Part shown: positions 1 through 9,264 of the stretch, in pieces
Numbering within the stretch: position 1 is the stretch's first letter
How the letters are laid out: each line of letters starts with the position of its first letter
Origin: Lachnospiraceae bacterium AB2028
GTDB taxonomy: Bacteria; Bacillota; Clostridia; Lachnospirales; Lachnospiraceae
Reading direction: 5' to 3'
NCBI GenBank assembly: GCA_000621425.1
Contig: KK211275.1
Coordinates: 784,523-848,522 of the forward strand
DNA: 64,000 bases
Made by a program: the position numbers and the translations under genes
Notes under the pieces: generated by a model
What the model was told of the DNA's origin: nothing
Seen by the model: the letters and a program-made list of their open reading frames with translations, nothing else
Database searches by the model: none

Positions 1-83
1 GCATTACGAGAATCTGCTACAACGATTCTGTAAAGAGGGTTCTTCTTCTTACCCATTCTTGTTAATCTGATCTTAACTGCCAT
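1..83 (-). CDS. rpsP: 30S ribosomal protein S16, N-terminal part
   Basis: The first 27 codons of S16, a small-subunit protein that binds 16S rRNA early in assembly; the rest lies beyond the left edge. The start reads [11 protein letters not shown] followed by KKKNPLYRI, the usual S16 beginning. A GGGAGG Shine-Dalgarno lies 7 nt before the ATG. It follows ylxM and ffh on the same strand with an 86-bp gap and no visible terminator, so it is probably the third gene of that transcript. Confidence 0.9.
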   Translation of the reverse strand, partial: MAVKIRLTRMGKKKNPLYRIVVADSRN

Positions 84-169
84 TTTCTTTTCCTCCCGAA
101 AAATAATTAAATAATTTATATTTGTATCTATTTCAGACTCTTTCTTATCGGTCCCAAATAGTTACATTC

Positions 170-1564
170 TTAAAACCTTCTTCGGCGTCCACCGGGGAAT
201 CCGCCTCCCGGAAAACCGCCGCCCATGGGGAATCCGCCTTTTCCCATGCCCTTCATCATGCCGGGCATCTGTTTCATCATCTTCTGGGTCTGCTCAAACT
301 GCTTTATGAAACGGTTTACTACCGCTATATCCACTCCTGCGCCTGCGGCTATGCGCCTCTTACGCCTGGGATTCAAAAGCTTGGGATTGGCACGCTCCTC
401 CGGTGTCATGGAAAGAACTATTGCCTCCGTCTGCTTGAGCTGTTTTTCATTTACCACGCTGTCAAGCTCATCCTGTGATATGGACATGCCCGGCAGCATC
501 TTAAGTATGGAAGAAATGCCACCCATATTGCGCATCTGTTTCATTGATTCAAGGTAGTCGTTGAAGTCAAACTTGCCCTTTTTAAGGCGTCCGGCCATTT
601 CCTTGCCGGTCTCTTCATCTATATCGATATTTTCCTTGGCCTTCTCGATAAGGGTAAGCACATCACCCATTCCAAGGATACGGCTTGCCATTCTGTCGGG
701 ATAAAACTGCTCAAGGTCTGAAAGTTTCTCTCCCATACCTACATACAGTATAGGCTTGCCGGTAACAGCCTTTACGGAAAGTGCCGCACCGCCTCTGGTG
801 TCGCCATCCATCTTGGTGAGCACGATTCCGGTAACGCCTACTTTTTCATCAAACTCCTTTGCCACATTTACGGCATCCTGACCGGTCATGGCATCAATCA
901 CAAGCAGGGTATTGTGAACCTCTACCCGATTTTTGATCTCACAGAGTTCTTCCATCATGGACTCGTCTATGTGAAGACGGCCGGCGGTATCAAGGATCAC
1001 ATCACTGAAACCGTTCTTTGTGGCATGCTCTATGGCAGCCGCAGCGATATCGGCAGGCTTATGGTCGGTACCCATTGAGAATACCTCTACGCCCATCTTC
1101 TCTCCATTTATCTTTAACTGGTCAATAGCTGCAGGCCTGTAAACGTCGCAGGCAACAAGCAAAGGTTTTCTGCCCTTGTTGTTCTTAAGCTTACCGGCGA
1201 TCTTTGCCGTGGTGGTAGTCTTACCTGCACCCTGAAGACCGCTCATCATTATAACTGTAATAGCCTTGCCGGGCTGAAAACTGATCTCAGTGGTCTCAGA
1301 TCCCATAAGGGCAACCAGCTCATCATTTACTATATTTACAACCATCTGGGCGGAATTAAGGCCGTTTAAAACTTCGCTTCCCACAGCTTTCTCTTCCACA
1401 GATGATACAAACTGCTTTACAACCTTGAAATTGACGTCAGCCTCTAAAAGCGCCATGCGCACTTCCTTCATAGACGCCTTTACATCCGCTTCGGTAAGTG
1501 TGCCCTTGCCGCGAAGATTCTTGAAAATATTCTGTAATTTTTCACTGAGGCTCTCAAATGCCAT
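170..1564 (-). CDS. ffh: Signal recognition particle GTPase Ffh
   Basis: The protein part of the signal recognition particle: it binds 4.5S/scRNA and signal sequences on the ribosome and delivers membrane proteins to FtsY. At 464 aa it has normal length. The N domain is followed by the GTPase domain with GLQGAGKTT (109-117), DTAGR (192-196) and TKMD (250-253). The M domain begins near 300 and ends in a methionine- and glycine-rich tail closing with GGRRRRF. It lies 54 bp after ylxM and before rpsP, a common Firmicute order. The receptor ftsY is about 11 kb away on the same strand. Confidence 0.97.
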   Translation of the reverse strand: MAFESLSEKLQNIFKNLRGKGTLTEADVKASMKEVRMALLEADVNFKVVKQFVSSVEEKAVGSEVLNGLNSAQMVVNIVNDELVALMGSETTEISFQPGKAITVIMMSGLQGAGKTTTTAKIAGKLKNNKGRKPLLVACDVYRPAAIDQLKINGEKMGVEVFSMGTDHKPADIAAAAIEHATKNGFSDVILDTAGRLHIDESMMEELCEIKNRVEVHNTLLVIDAMTGQDAVNVAKEFDEKVGVTGIVLTKMDGDTRGGAALSVKAVTGKPILYVGMGEKLSDLEQFYPDRMASRILGMGDVLTLIEKAKENIDIDEETGKEMAGRLKKGKFDFNDYLESMKQMRNMGGISSILKMLPGMSISQDELDSVVNEKQLKQTEAIVLSMTPEERANPKLLNPRRKRRIAAGAGVDIAVVNRFIKQFEQTQKMMKQMPGMMKGMGKGGFPMGGGFPGGGFPGGRRRRF

Positions 1565-1618
1565 TTATTCACCCTGATCCATTTCCGGATCTTCTTTAAT
1601 ATGTCGCAACGAATTGTT

Positions 1619-1933
1619 TTACAGCTCGTCTATTATCTCATCCACAAGCTTCTTATCATCCTCGGATGAAAGCTTTTCCTTAAGCTGCTTAAGTCTCCCC
1701 CTGTTCCTGTTAAAACGTGCTATTAGCTGAAGCTTATCTTCATATCCGATAAGAATCTTATCACAGCGCTTCAGTATATCGTGAACAGCCTGTCTTGAAA
1801 CATTCTCCTGCTCCGCTATCTCCGACAGCGACAGGTTATCATATACATTTGCTTCATATATGGCCTGCTGGTGCTCGGTCAGGAGAGGTCCGTAAAAATC
1901 ATAAAGCAGACCACGCTCAACTATTTTTTCCAT
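1619..1933 (-). CDS. ylxM: YlxM/UPF0122 helix-turn-helix protein
   Basis: Small (104 aa) predicted DNA-binding protein, usually encoded just upstream of ffh and thought to modulate the SRP pathway. The N-terminal half has a sigma-factor-like helix-turn-helix with SLSEIAEQENVSRQAVHDILKR. The frame is open further upstream, but the family's N-terminus (MEKIVERGLLYDFYGPLL) fixes the start at 1933. No Shine-Dalgarno precedes this ATG. Instead a consensus promoter ends about 10 nt away, so the mRNA is probably leaderless. Confidence 0.88.
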   Translation of the reverse strand: MEKIVERGLLYDFYGPLLTEHQQAIYEANVYDNLSLSEIAEQENVSRQAVHDILKRCDKILIGYEDKLQLIARFNRNRGRLKQLKEKLSSEDDKKLVDEIIDEL

Positions 1934-1943
1934 AACAGACACA

Positions 1944-1971
1944 ATTATACTGAAAAAAAAGACGCTGTCAA
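1944..1971 (-). promoter_or_regulatory. Consensus sigma-A promoter abutting ylxM
   Basis: On the minus strand TTGACA (1971-1966) and TATAAT (1949-1944) are separated by 16 bp. Initiation 7-8 nt past the -10 falls about 3 nt before the ylxM ATG at 1933. It is probably the promoter of ylxM-ffh-rpsP. Confidence 0.8.
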
Positions 1972-2041
1972 GTATTTTTTCTTTACAGTCGTTCAGCCGA
2001 CCGCGACGGTCAAAAATAATTGTGTTTTCATTCCGTTTTCC

Positions 2042-2070
2042 TTGCAAGGGTATTCTTATTTTTGTATAAT
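2042..2070 (+). promoter_or_regulatory. Promoter of the cellobiose phosphorylase gene
   Basis: TTGCAA (2042-2047), a 17-bp spacer and a perfect TATAAT (2065-2070). The transcript would have a leader of about 45 nt with an AAAGGAGAG Shine-Dalgarno before the ATG at 2123. No operator was recognised. Confidence 0.6.
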
Positions 2071-2122
2071 TTTGTTAATTGGGTGCTTTCCCAAAAACTA
2101 ATTATTAAAAGGAGAGAAAGGT

Positions 2123-4606
2123 ATGAAATTCGGACACTTTGATGACGCCAACAGGGAATACGTCATCACAACCCCCAGGACTCCATATCCGTGGATTAAC
2201 TATCTGGGAACTCAGGGGTTCTTTTCACTGATTTCAAACACTGCAGGAGGTTATTCTTTCTATAAAGATGCCCGTCTCCGCAGGATCACACGTTACCGTT
2301 ACAACAATGTACCCATAGATATGGGTGGCCGTTATTTCTATATTAATGACAACGGCACAATATGGAATCCGGGATGGTCCCCCGTTAAGACTGAGCTCGA
2401 CGAATACGAGTGCCGTCATGGTATGGGCTATACCATCATCACCGGTAAAAAGGCTGATCTTAAGGCACAGGTTACATTCTTCGTTCCTCAGGATTTCTCC
2501 GGCGAGGTTCAGCAGGTAGTACTTACCAACGAAGGTTCATCCGAAAAGTCATTCTCACTCTTCTCCTTTGCAGAGTGGTGTCTCTGGGATGCCCAGGATG
2601 ACTCCAATAACTTCCAGCGTAATTTCTCTACCGGCCGTGTAGAGGTAGACGGTTCCGTTATCTATCATAAGACAGAGTACAGAGACCGCCGTGATCATTA
2701 CGCATTCTACTCCGTAAATGACAGCATTGACGGATATGATACCGACAGGGATTCCTTCATCGGTCTTTACAACGGTTTCAACAATCCTGAAGCTGTACTG
2801 GCTGACAAGGCTACAGATTCCTTCGCAGACGGCTGGGCTCCTATCGCTTCCCACTTTAAGAAGATCACACTTAAGCCCGGTGAGACAAAGACACTTGTAT
2901 TCGTACTCGGCTATGTTGAGATGCCTGTTGACCAGAAGTTCGAGGCTGACGGCAAGACCATCAACAAGGTTAAGGCTAAGGAGATGATCGCTAAGTACGA
3001 TACTCCCGAAAAATTCGCTGCAGGTATGGCTGAGCTCAAGGCTTACTGGGATAAGCTTCTCGGCATCCTCAACGTTGATACTCCCGATGACAAAGTTAAC
3101 CGTATGGTCAACATCTGGAACCAGTATCAGTGTATGGTTACATTCAACCTTTCCCGCTCTGCTTCCTACTTCGAGTCAGGTATCGGCCGCGGCATGGGAT
3201 TCCGTGATTCCAACCAGGACGTACTCGGTTTCGTTCACCAGATTCCTGACAGAGCTAAGGAGCGTATCATAGATATCGCATCCACACAGTTTCCGGATGG
3301 CGGCTGCTACCATCAGTACCAGCCCCTTACCAAGAAGGGTAACGCAGACATCGGCGGTGATTTCTCCGACGATCCTTTGTGGCTCATCCTTTCTGTTTCC
3401 GCTTACATCAAGGAAACAGGCGACTGGGCTATTCTTGACGAGATGGTTCCTTATGATAATGATATGTCAAAGGCTGAGACAATGCTCAGACATCTGGATG
3501 TATCCTTCTACCACATTGTAAACAACTTAGGACCTCACGGTCTGCCTCTTGCAATGCGTGCTGACTGGAACGACTGTATCAACCTTTCCTGCTACTCAGA
3601 TACACCCGGTGAGTCTTTCCAGACATACACCAATCCTAAGTTTGCAGCTGAGGGCGGCTATTCCAAGGTTGCAGAGTCTGTAATGGTTGCTACACTCTTC
3701 ACCTACACAGGACCTAACTATGTGGCTATCCTTAAGCATCTTGGCAAGGATGACGAGGCTGCAAAGGCTCAGGCTGAGATCGACAAGATGAAGAAGAACA
3801 TCATGGAATCCGCATGGGACGGCGACTGGTTCCTGCGTGCATATGATGCTGAAGGCAAGAAGATGGGCTCCAAGGAATGCGAGGAAGGCCAGATCTTCAT
3901 TGAGCCCCAGGGCTTCGCTATCATGTCCGATGTGGGCAAGGATCAGGGTACAGACCTTAAGACTCTTGCTGCTATCGATGAAAGACTTAATACCAAGTTC
4001 GGTCTCGTACTGAACAATCCTGCATTCACCAAGTACTACATCCAGTACGGTGAGATCTCCACCTATCCCGGCGGATACAAGGAGAACGCAGGTATCTTCA
4101 CTCACAACAACGCATGGATCATCTGCGCAGCTGCTTATGCAGGCCAGGGCGACCAGGCATTCAAGTATTACTCAGAGATTGCTCCTGCTTTCACTGAAGA
4201 GACTTCCGACATCCACAAGACCGAGCCTTATGTATACGGCCAGATGATCGGCGGTAAGGATGCAGGTTCAGATATCGGCCAGACCGGCAAGAACTTCGGT
4301 CAGGGCAAGAACTCCTGGCTCACAGGTACAGCTGCATGGAACATGGTAGCCATCTCCCAGTACATCCTGGGTATCCAGGCTGATTTCGACGGACTGCGCA
4401 TCGATCCTTCGATACCTTCCGCATGGGACGGCCTCAAGGCTACAAGACAGTTCAGAAACGCTACTTACGATATCAAAGTTACAAATCCTTCACACGTATG
4501 CAAGGGCGTTAAGAGCGTGACCGTAGACGGCAATGCAATCGACGGTAACCTCATCCCTGCATTCTCTGATGGAAAGACCCACAGCGTAGAAGTTGTAATG
4601 GGCTGA
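2123..4606 (+). CDS. Cellobiose phosphorylase (GH94)
   Basis: Splits cellobiose with phosphate into alpha-glucose 1-phosphate and glucose, saving ATP during growth on cellulose breakdown products; it acts in the cytosol, and there is no signal peptide. The sequence follows clostridial cellobiose phosphorylases from the start ([21 protein letters not shown]) to the end. The N-terminal beta-sandwich holds the [11 protein letters not shown] stretch. The (alpha/alpha)6 barrel carries [17 protein letters not shown] and RADWND (479-484), where the general-acid Asp of the family lies. At 827 aa it is full length. It stands alone with its own promoter and terminator, so cellobiose uptake must be encoded elsewhere. 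Confidence 0.96.
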   Translation: MKFGHFDDANREYVITTPRTPYPWINYLGTQGFFSLISNTAGGYSFYKDARLRRITRYRYNNVPIDMGGRYFYINDNGTIWNPGWSPVKTELDEYECRHGMGYTIITGKKADLKAQVTFFVPQDFSGEVQQVVLTNEGSSEKSFSLFSFAEWCLWDAQDDSNNFQRNFSTGRVEVDGSVIYHKTEYRDRRDHYAFYSVNDSIDGYDTDRDSFIGLYNGFNNPEAVLADKATDSFADGWAPIASHFKKITLKPGETKTLVFVLGYVEMPVDQKFEADGKTINKVKAKEMIAKYDTPEKFAAGMAELKAYWDKLLGILNVDTPDDKVNRMVNIWNQYQCMVTFNLSRSASYFESGIGRGMGFRDSNQDVLGFVHQIPDRAKERIIDIASTQFPDGGCYHQYQPLTKKGNADIGGDFSDDPLWLILSVSAYIKETGDWAILDEMVPYDNDMSKAETMLRHLDVSFYHIVNNLGPHGLPLAMRADWNDCINLSCYSDTPGESFQTYTNPKFAAEGGYSKVAESVMVATLFTYTGPNYVAILKHLGKDDEAAKAQAEIDKMKKNIMESAWDGDWFLRAYDAEGKKMGSKECEEGQIFIEPQGFAIMSDVGKDQGTDLKTLAAIDERLNTKFGLVLNNPAFTKYYIQYGEISTYPGGYKENAGIFTHNNAWIICAAAYAGQGDQAFKYYSEIAPAFTEETSDIHKTEPYVYGQMIGGKDAGSDIGQTGKNFGQGKNSWLTGTAAWNMVAISQYILGIQADFDGLRIDPSIPSAWDGLKATRQFRNATYDIKVTNPSHVCKGVKSVTVDGNAIDGNLIPAFSDGKTHSVEVVMG

Positions 4607-4628
4607 GAAGAAAAGCTTAGATAAAGCG

Positions 4629-4659
4629 ACACCCCGGACAGATTGTCCGGGGTGTTTTT
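4629..4659 (+). terminator. Rho-independent terminator of the GH94 gene
   Basis: A 12-bp perfect stem (ACACCCCGGACA / TGTCCGGGGTGT) with a 3-nt loop is followed by TTTTTAT. The T-run is on the plus strand only, so it mainly ends the phosphorylase transcript. Confidence 0.93.
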
Positions 4660-4769
4660 ATATGTAAGTAATCACATAATCATATTCAGAGCACCGGCCA
4701 CAGCTGACAGCATATGACGTGCATTATCAGGGTTACGGTCATTTTTATAATGATAACCGCTGTAAGTTT

Positions 4770-5351
4770 TTACGCCCTGAACACTATCTCCCCTGTCGCT
4801 GCATCCATGGATTCCACGATTGCCAGCGAATGAAGATTTACACCTGACTCACGCAGGTTCTTTCCGCCATCCTGGAAACCTTTCTCGATAGCTATGCCTA
4901 CGCCTTCAAGAGTTGCACCTGACTCGTTTATAAGGCTTATAAGCCCCTCTATGGCACAGCCGTTTGCCAGGAAGTCATCGATTACCAGAACATGGTCTTC
5001 ATGTGAAAGATACTTTTTTGAAACTATGACATCATATACACGACCGTGGGTAAAGGACTGTATCTTGGTACTATACACGCTGCCGTCAAGATTGATGGAC
5101 TGGGATTTCTTAGCAAAAACTACTGGCGCATTATCGAAATACTGCGCAGCAATGACTGCAATTCCTATTCCGGATGCCTCTATTGTCAGTATCTTATTTA
5201 TCGGTCTGTCAGCGAAGATCCGCTTAAATTCCTTGCCCATCTCCGCAAAAAGCTCTATGTCCATACGGTGATTTAAGAACGAATCCACCTTAAGGACATT
5301 ACCTTCCTTTACGATACCGTCTTTCCTGATTCTATCTTCCAGTAACTGCAT
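4770..5351 (-). CDS. xpt: Xanthine phosphoribosyltransferase
   Basis: Converts xanthine and PRPP to XMP for purine salvage. The 193-aa length matches the Xpt family, as does the start [12 protein letters not shown]. The PRPP-binding loop [13 protein letters not shown] lies at 121-133. A GGAGG Shine-Dalgarno sits 5 nt before the ATG. It is the last gene of the transport operon, 44 bp after a permease gene. I infer that the transporter imports a purine nucleoside or base that this enzyme salvages. No purine riboswitch was seen upstream of xpt or of the operon, and no clear terminator follows. Confidence 0.93.
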   Translation of the reverse strand: MQLLEDRIRKDGIVKEGNVLKVDSFLNHRMDIELFAEMGKEFKRIFADRPINKILTIEASGIGIAVIAAQYFDNAPVVFAKKSQSINLDGSVYSTKIQSFTHGRVYDVIVSKKYLSHEDHVLVIDDFLANGCAIEGLISLINESGATLEGVGIAIEKGFQDGGKNLRESGVNLHSLAIVESMDAATGEIVFRA

Positions 5352-5395
5352 AGAAACCTCCGATCATTATTTATCATATAATTTACAATTAAATC

Positions 5396-6382
5396 CTATC
5401 TCTCTTCCCTAAAGTACGGCAGTCCCAGTGCTGCAGGAGGCTGCTTGTCCCTGCTGTTGCGCAGGCTGGTCACTATCAGTACCACTACCGTAACTACGTA
5501 AGGAAGCATCTTGAATATCTCCTGGGAGCTCCTTGTAAGCCCCGGAATATAGAGATACAGCCAGTAAAGTATACCGAAAAGATATGCGCCCCAGATAGCA
5601 TGCTTGCTCTTCCAGGTGGTAAATATAACCAGTGCCACTGCAAGCCATCCCAGGGTCTCTATAGAGCCGTCGTTAGCCCATGTACCCTTTATATAATCCA
5701 TAACATAATACACGCCGCCAAAGCCGCAGATGCCGGCTCCTATGCATATAGCCAGGTATTTGTTCAGATTTACGTTTATACCCGCTGCATCGGCTGCGGC
5801 AGGATTCTCACCCACGGTACGGAGGTTAAGTCCCCGCCTTGTGTGGTTCATGAAAATATGGGTAAGTACTGCTATGATTATTGCAAGATAAACCATGAAC
5901 CCGTAAGAGAAGAACAGCTCACCAACTACTCCCAGCGAATCGCTGAACGGAAACGTTGTCCTGAAAGCAGCCGATGTTACAGGCACAGCGATCTGCTCAA
6001 AGCGACCTGCAAGAGTATTTAAAGAGCCGCCGAAGAAATTAGCTACACCTGAACCGAATATGGTAAGCGTAAGTCCGGTCACATTCTGGTTTGCCCTGAG
6101 GGTAATCGTCAAAAAGGCATATATGAGTCCGCCCAATGAGGATGCCACAAAAGCAGAAACAAGAGCCAGTATTACACATACTGCCTTATTCGGATTCTCC
6201 GTACTGCCCTCATAGATAAATACGCTGGAAAGGGACGCTATACCGCCCAGGTACATTATACCCGGAACACCGAGGTTTAAGTTTCCCGCTTTTTCAGTCA
6301 CGGTCTCACCTACGCAGCCAAACATTATGACAGTTCCGAAGAATACTGCAGCTCTTATCAAAGTGACGAAATTCTGCATCAT
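5396..6382 (-). CDS. Nucleoside ABC transporter permease, YufQ/NupQ type
   Basis: Integral membrane subunit (328 aa) of a BPD_transp_2 family importer with about eight to ten hydrophobic segments. The N-terminus MMQNFVTLIRAAVFFGTVIMFGCVGETVTEKAG and the LNLGVPGIMYLGG stretch are typical of the second permease in BMP/YufNOPQ nucleoside systems. Its start overlaps the stop of the first permease by 4 bp, implying translational coupling, and an AAAGGAGG Shine-Dalgarno lies inside that gene. It should pair with the 374-aa permease to form the channel driven by the double ATPase. Confidence 0.9.
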   Translation of the reverse strand: MMQNFVTLIRAAVFFGTVIMFGCVGETVTEKAGNLNLGVPGIMYLGGIASLSSVFIYEGSTENPNKAVCVILALVSAFVASSLGGLIYAFLTITLRANQNVTGLTLTIFGSGVANFFGGSLNTLAGRFEQIAVPVTSAAFRTTFPFSDSLGVVGELFFSYGFMVYLAIIIAVLTHIFMNHTRRGLNLRTVGENPAAADAAGINVNLNKYLAICIGAGICGFGGVYYVMDYIKGTWANDGSIETLGWLAVALVIFTTWKSKHAIWGAYLFGILYWLYLYIPGLTRSSQEIFKMLPYVVTVVVLIVTSLRNSRDKQPPAALGLPYFREER

Positions 6383-7503
6383 GCCACCTCCTTTTCGGAG
6401 TTCACGGCTGAAACTCTTTTTCTGAATACCAGCCTGTAATTTACAAAGAAATCTCCCGCAAGTATGAAGAAAAGTATTATACCGATTATCATGTCTGAAG
6501 CATAGTCATTTAATCCGCATTTTGATGCTATTTCATTTGCACCGCTGTCAAAGAATGCCAGCATAAGCGATATGAACAGCATGGTAGCGGAATCGAATTT
6601 AGCCAGCCACGCCACGATTATGGCCGTAAATCCCCTGCCGCCCGCAGTAGAGGTTGAAATGGTATGGGATGCGCCGCTTACTGCCAGGAAACCTGCTATA
6701 CCGCATACAGCACCGGAAAGCAGCATGGTCCTTATCAGTATCTTCCCAACATTTATTCCGGCGTATCTTGCGGTATTCCAAGACTCACCCACGACCGCTA
6801 TCTCATAACCGTGCTTAGTATATTTCAGATAAATATTCATAAGCAATGCGAGCACCAACACGATGAGCACATTCAGCATAAACTGCTGTCCGGCAATCTC
6901 CGGAAACCATCCCGCCCTGGTATTGGGATTGATTATACCCACAGTATTAGACCCCTTTGGATTCTCCCACTTGGATACCAGAAAAGCCGTAAGCTGTATA
7001 GCAATATAGTTCATCATAAGGGTAAATAAAGTTTCATTGGTATTCCACTTTGCCTTGAACACAGCCGGAACCAGGCCCCAAAGAGCCCCTGCAGCCGCAC
7101 TCAATACAAACATAAGTAAAAGCAGCACGGGCCCCGGAAGGAACGGAAGATATATCATGCAGCCGGCAGAAACTATTCCACCGATAAGTACCTGTCCTTC
7201 TGCGCCTATATTCCAGAATTTCATTTTGAAAGCCGGAGCCAGCCCTATGGCGATACAAGCAAGCATCATCATCTCACGCACTGTAGCCCACACCCTTCGA
7301 ACGGTTCCAAAAGCACCCTTTACCACCGTCAGATATACCACAAAAGGATTTAAGCCTGTGATAAAGTAAATCATTATGGCACATATTATTACGCCCACAG
7401 CCAGGACCGCAATTCTTATACCCAGCTTGGTCAGGAATGACATGTCATCCCTTTTTGCTATGCGCACCCATGGATCGTGTACATGATTCATATTTGCTTC
7501 CAT
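6379..7503 (-). CDS. Nucleoside ABC transporter permease, YufP/NupP type
   Basis: The larger permease (374 aa) of the same importer. After a polar N-terminus come many transmembrane segments, and KMKFWNIGAEGQVLIG is the conserved cytoplasmic loop of this family. The chosen ATG lies 2 bp after the ATPase stop. A second ATG four codons later (7491), preceded by GGAAG, is also possible. The gene sits between the ATPase and the second permease in a compact operon. Confidence 0.9.
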   Translation of the reverse strand: MEANMNHVHDPWVRIAKRDDMSFLTKLGIRIAVLAVGVIICAIMIYFITGLNPFVVYLTVVKGAFGTVRRVWATVREMMMLACIAIGLAPAFKMKFWNIGAEGQVLIGGIVSAGCMIYLPFLPGPVLLLLMFVLSAAAGALWGLVPAVFKAKWNTNETLFTLMMNYIAIQLTAFLVSKWENPKGSNTVGIINPNTRAGWFPEIAGQQFMLNVLIVLVLALLMNIYLKYTKHGYEIAVVGESWNTARYAGINVGKILIRTMLLSGAVCGIAGFLAVSGASHTISTSTAGGRGFTAIIVAWLAKFDSATMLFISLMLAFFDSGANEIASKCGLNDYASDMIIGIILFFILAGDFFVNYRLVFRKRVSAVNSEKEVA

Positions 7504-7504
7504 A

Positions 7505-9088
7505 TTACTCTGCGGTCTCCTCTCTTCTATTATCTTTCAATTCCGTCATAAGGAGACCAACCTCCTCTTTTCTCGCCTCAGCTCCATTTAATATCCCATT
7601 TACGTGACCGTCACAGAGTACCAGAATGCGGTCGCAGAGAGCAAGTATCACGTCAAGATCCTCGCCCACAAAGATTATTGCCACGCCCTTTTTCTTCTGC
7701 TCATTTAAAAGATCATAGATCGTGTAAGAAGTATTGATGTCCAGTCCGCGTACCGCATACGCTGTCATAAGCACAGCAGGAGCTGCCGCAATCTCGCGGC
7801 CTACTAAAACCTTCTGCACATTACCGCCTGAAAGCCGGCTTACAGGTGTCGAAATATCCGGAGTAACTACGCCAAGAGATTCCTTTATCTCTTCCGCAAG
7901 TTCCCTGGGCTTCTTTTTATCCGTAAAAAGAAGGGACTTTGATGCGGTTGAATAATCCCTGATCATCATATTCTCCGTCATTCCCATGGAGCCAACCAGT
8001 CCCATGCCCAGTCTGTCCTCCGGCACAAAGGAAAGATGTATTCCCTTTTCCCTTATCTTCTTAGGAGAAAGGCCTATCATTTCCATGCCATCAGCCTGCC
8101 CTGCATCATCTTTTTTCTTTTTATCTGAATCCGGATCATAATATACCACGGATGCACCTGTCTGTGTCTTCTGCAGTCCCGCAATGGATTCCAGCAGTTC
8201 CTTCTGCCCATTGCCCGATATACCGGCAATGCCAAGAATCTCACCGCCGAAAAGGTCAAAATTGATATCAAACAGAACCTGCTGTCCTTCGCTGTTTACA
8301 CAGTTAAGGTTCTTGACAGACAGCCTGAGCTCCTTATTCTCAATCACCGGCCTGTCTATATTAAGCTCCACATGGCGTCCCACCATGAGTTCGGTAAGCT
8401 TCTCTTCATCAGCTTCGCTGGTCTTTACAGTCTCTATGTACTTTCCCTTACGGAGTATTGCCACACGGTCACTGACAGAAAGTACTTCATGCAGCTTGTG
8501 GGTGATGATGATGACTGTCTTTCCATCTTTCTTCATGTTCTTTATTACAGAAAAAAGATGTTCGCTTTCCTGCGGCGTAAGCACCGCGGTAGGCTCATCC
8601 AGTATAAGTATATCCGCCCCTCTGTAAAGCATCTTGACGATCTCAAGGGTCTGCTTTTCAGAAACGCTCATATCATAGACTTTTTTGCCGGGCTCTATTA
8701 CAAAACCATACTTGTCACAGATTCCCTTTATTTCGTCTGCAATTTCCTTCCTGTCCAGCTTTTTGCCGGGATCAATTCCTACTATCAGATTTTCAGCCGC
8801 AGTAAAGACATCCACCAGCTTAAAATGCTGATGAACCATGCCTATCTTAAGTGCATAGGCATCCTTTGGATCCCTTATGGTAACTGGTGTCCCATTAATA
8901 AAAATCTCACCTTCGTCCGGGAAATATATACCCGAAAGCATATTCATAAGTGAAGTCTTACCGCTTCCGTTTTCACCAAGAAGAGATAGAATCTCGCCTT
9001 TATTCACTTTCATGCTGACATGGTCATTAGCGACCACGGAGCCGAATCTCTTGGTGACATTTTTAAATTCTATTGCAACATCCGCCAT
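7505..9088 (-). CDS. Nucleoside ABC transporter, duplicated ATPase
   Basis: Energises nucleoside uptake; 527 aa with two fused ABC domains, as in RbsA/YufO. The first domain has Walker A GENGSGKTS (38-46), the Q-loop GMVHQHFK, a signature-like MSVSEKQTLEI and Walker B LILDEPTA. The second has the usual reduced P-loop GISGNGQKEL and the signature LSGGNVQK. Its Walker B region reads VLMTAYAVRGLD, without the Asp-Glu pair. ABC importers of this family commonly have one reduced ATP site. The Shine-Dalgarno is GGAGG. A terminator separates it from the lipoprotein gene, so it relies on read-through or on a promoter near 9150-9180. Confidence 0.92.
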   Translation of the reverse strand: MADVAIEFKNVTKRFGSVVANDHVSMKVNKGEILSLLGENGSGKTSLMNMLSGIYFPDEGEIFINGTPVTIRDPKDAYALKIGMVHQHFKLVDVFTAAENLIVGIDPGKKLDRKEIADEIKGICDKYGFVIEPGKKVYDMSVSEKQTLEIVKMLYRGADILILDEPTAVLTPQESEHLFSVIKNMKKDGKTVIIITHKLHEVLSVSDRVAILRKGKYIETVKTSEADEEKLTELMVGRHVELNIDRPVIENKELRLSVKNLNCVNSEGQQVLFDINFDLFGGEILGIAGISGNGQKELLESIAGLQKTQTGASVVYYDPDSDKKKKDDAGQADGMEMIGLSPKKIREKGIHLSFVPEDRLGMGLVGSMGMTENMMIRDYSTASKSLLFTDKKKPRELAEEIKESLGVVTPDISTPVSRLSGGNVQKVLVGREIAAAPAVLMTAYAVRGLDINTSYTIYDLLNEQKKKGVAIIFVGEDLDVILALCDRILVLCDGHVNGILNGAEARKEEVGLLMTELKDNRREETAE

Positions 9089-9134
9089 ATATGCCTCCGG
9101 AAGTTTTATTCATATGACTGCCTTAAGCAGGTGC

Positions 9135-9151
9135 TGTCCGTAATACAGACA
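9135..9151. promoter_or_regulatory. Possible operator, 17-bp imperfect palindrome
   Basis: TGTCCGTAATACAGACA is a palindrome with one mismatched pair, between the lipoprotein terminator and the ATPase gene. On the minus strand it follows a weak promoter candidate (TTGCTG, 16 bp, TATACG near 9155), where a repressor would block initiation. It does not resemble the PurR box I know. The function is inference. Confidence 0.35.
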
Positions 9152-9211
9152 ACACGTATAATTTACCATAATTTCACAGCAATGTCATTATGATAAATCT
9201 GTATTTTTTAT

Positions 9212-9251
9212 TAAAAGAAAAAAGGGGCAGGAAATGTTTTCCCGCCCCTTT
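9212..9251 (-). terminator. Terminator/attenuator after the lipoprotein gene
   Basis: On the minus strand AAAGGGGC-G-GGAAA pairs with UUUCC-U-GCCCCUUU (13 bp plus one G-U) around a 3-nt loop, followed by TTTCTTTT. It begins 13 bp after the lipoprotein stop. Partial read-through would leave less mRNA for ATPase, permeases and xpt than for the binding protein. Confidence 0.9.
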
Positions 9252-9264
9252 GCTCATTACTTTA

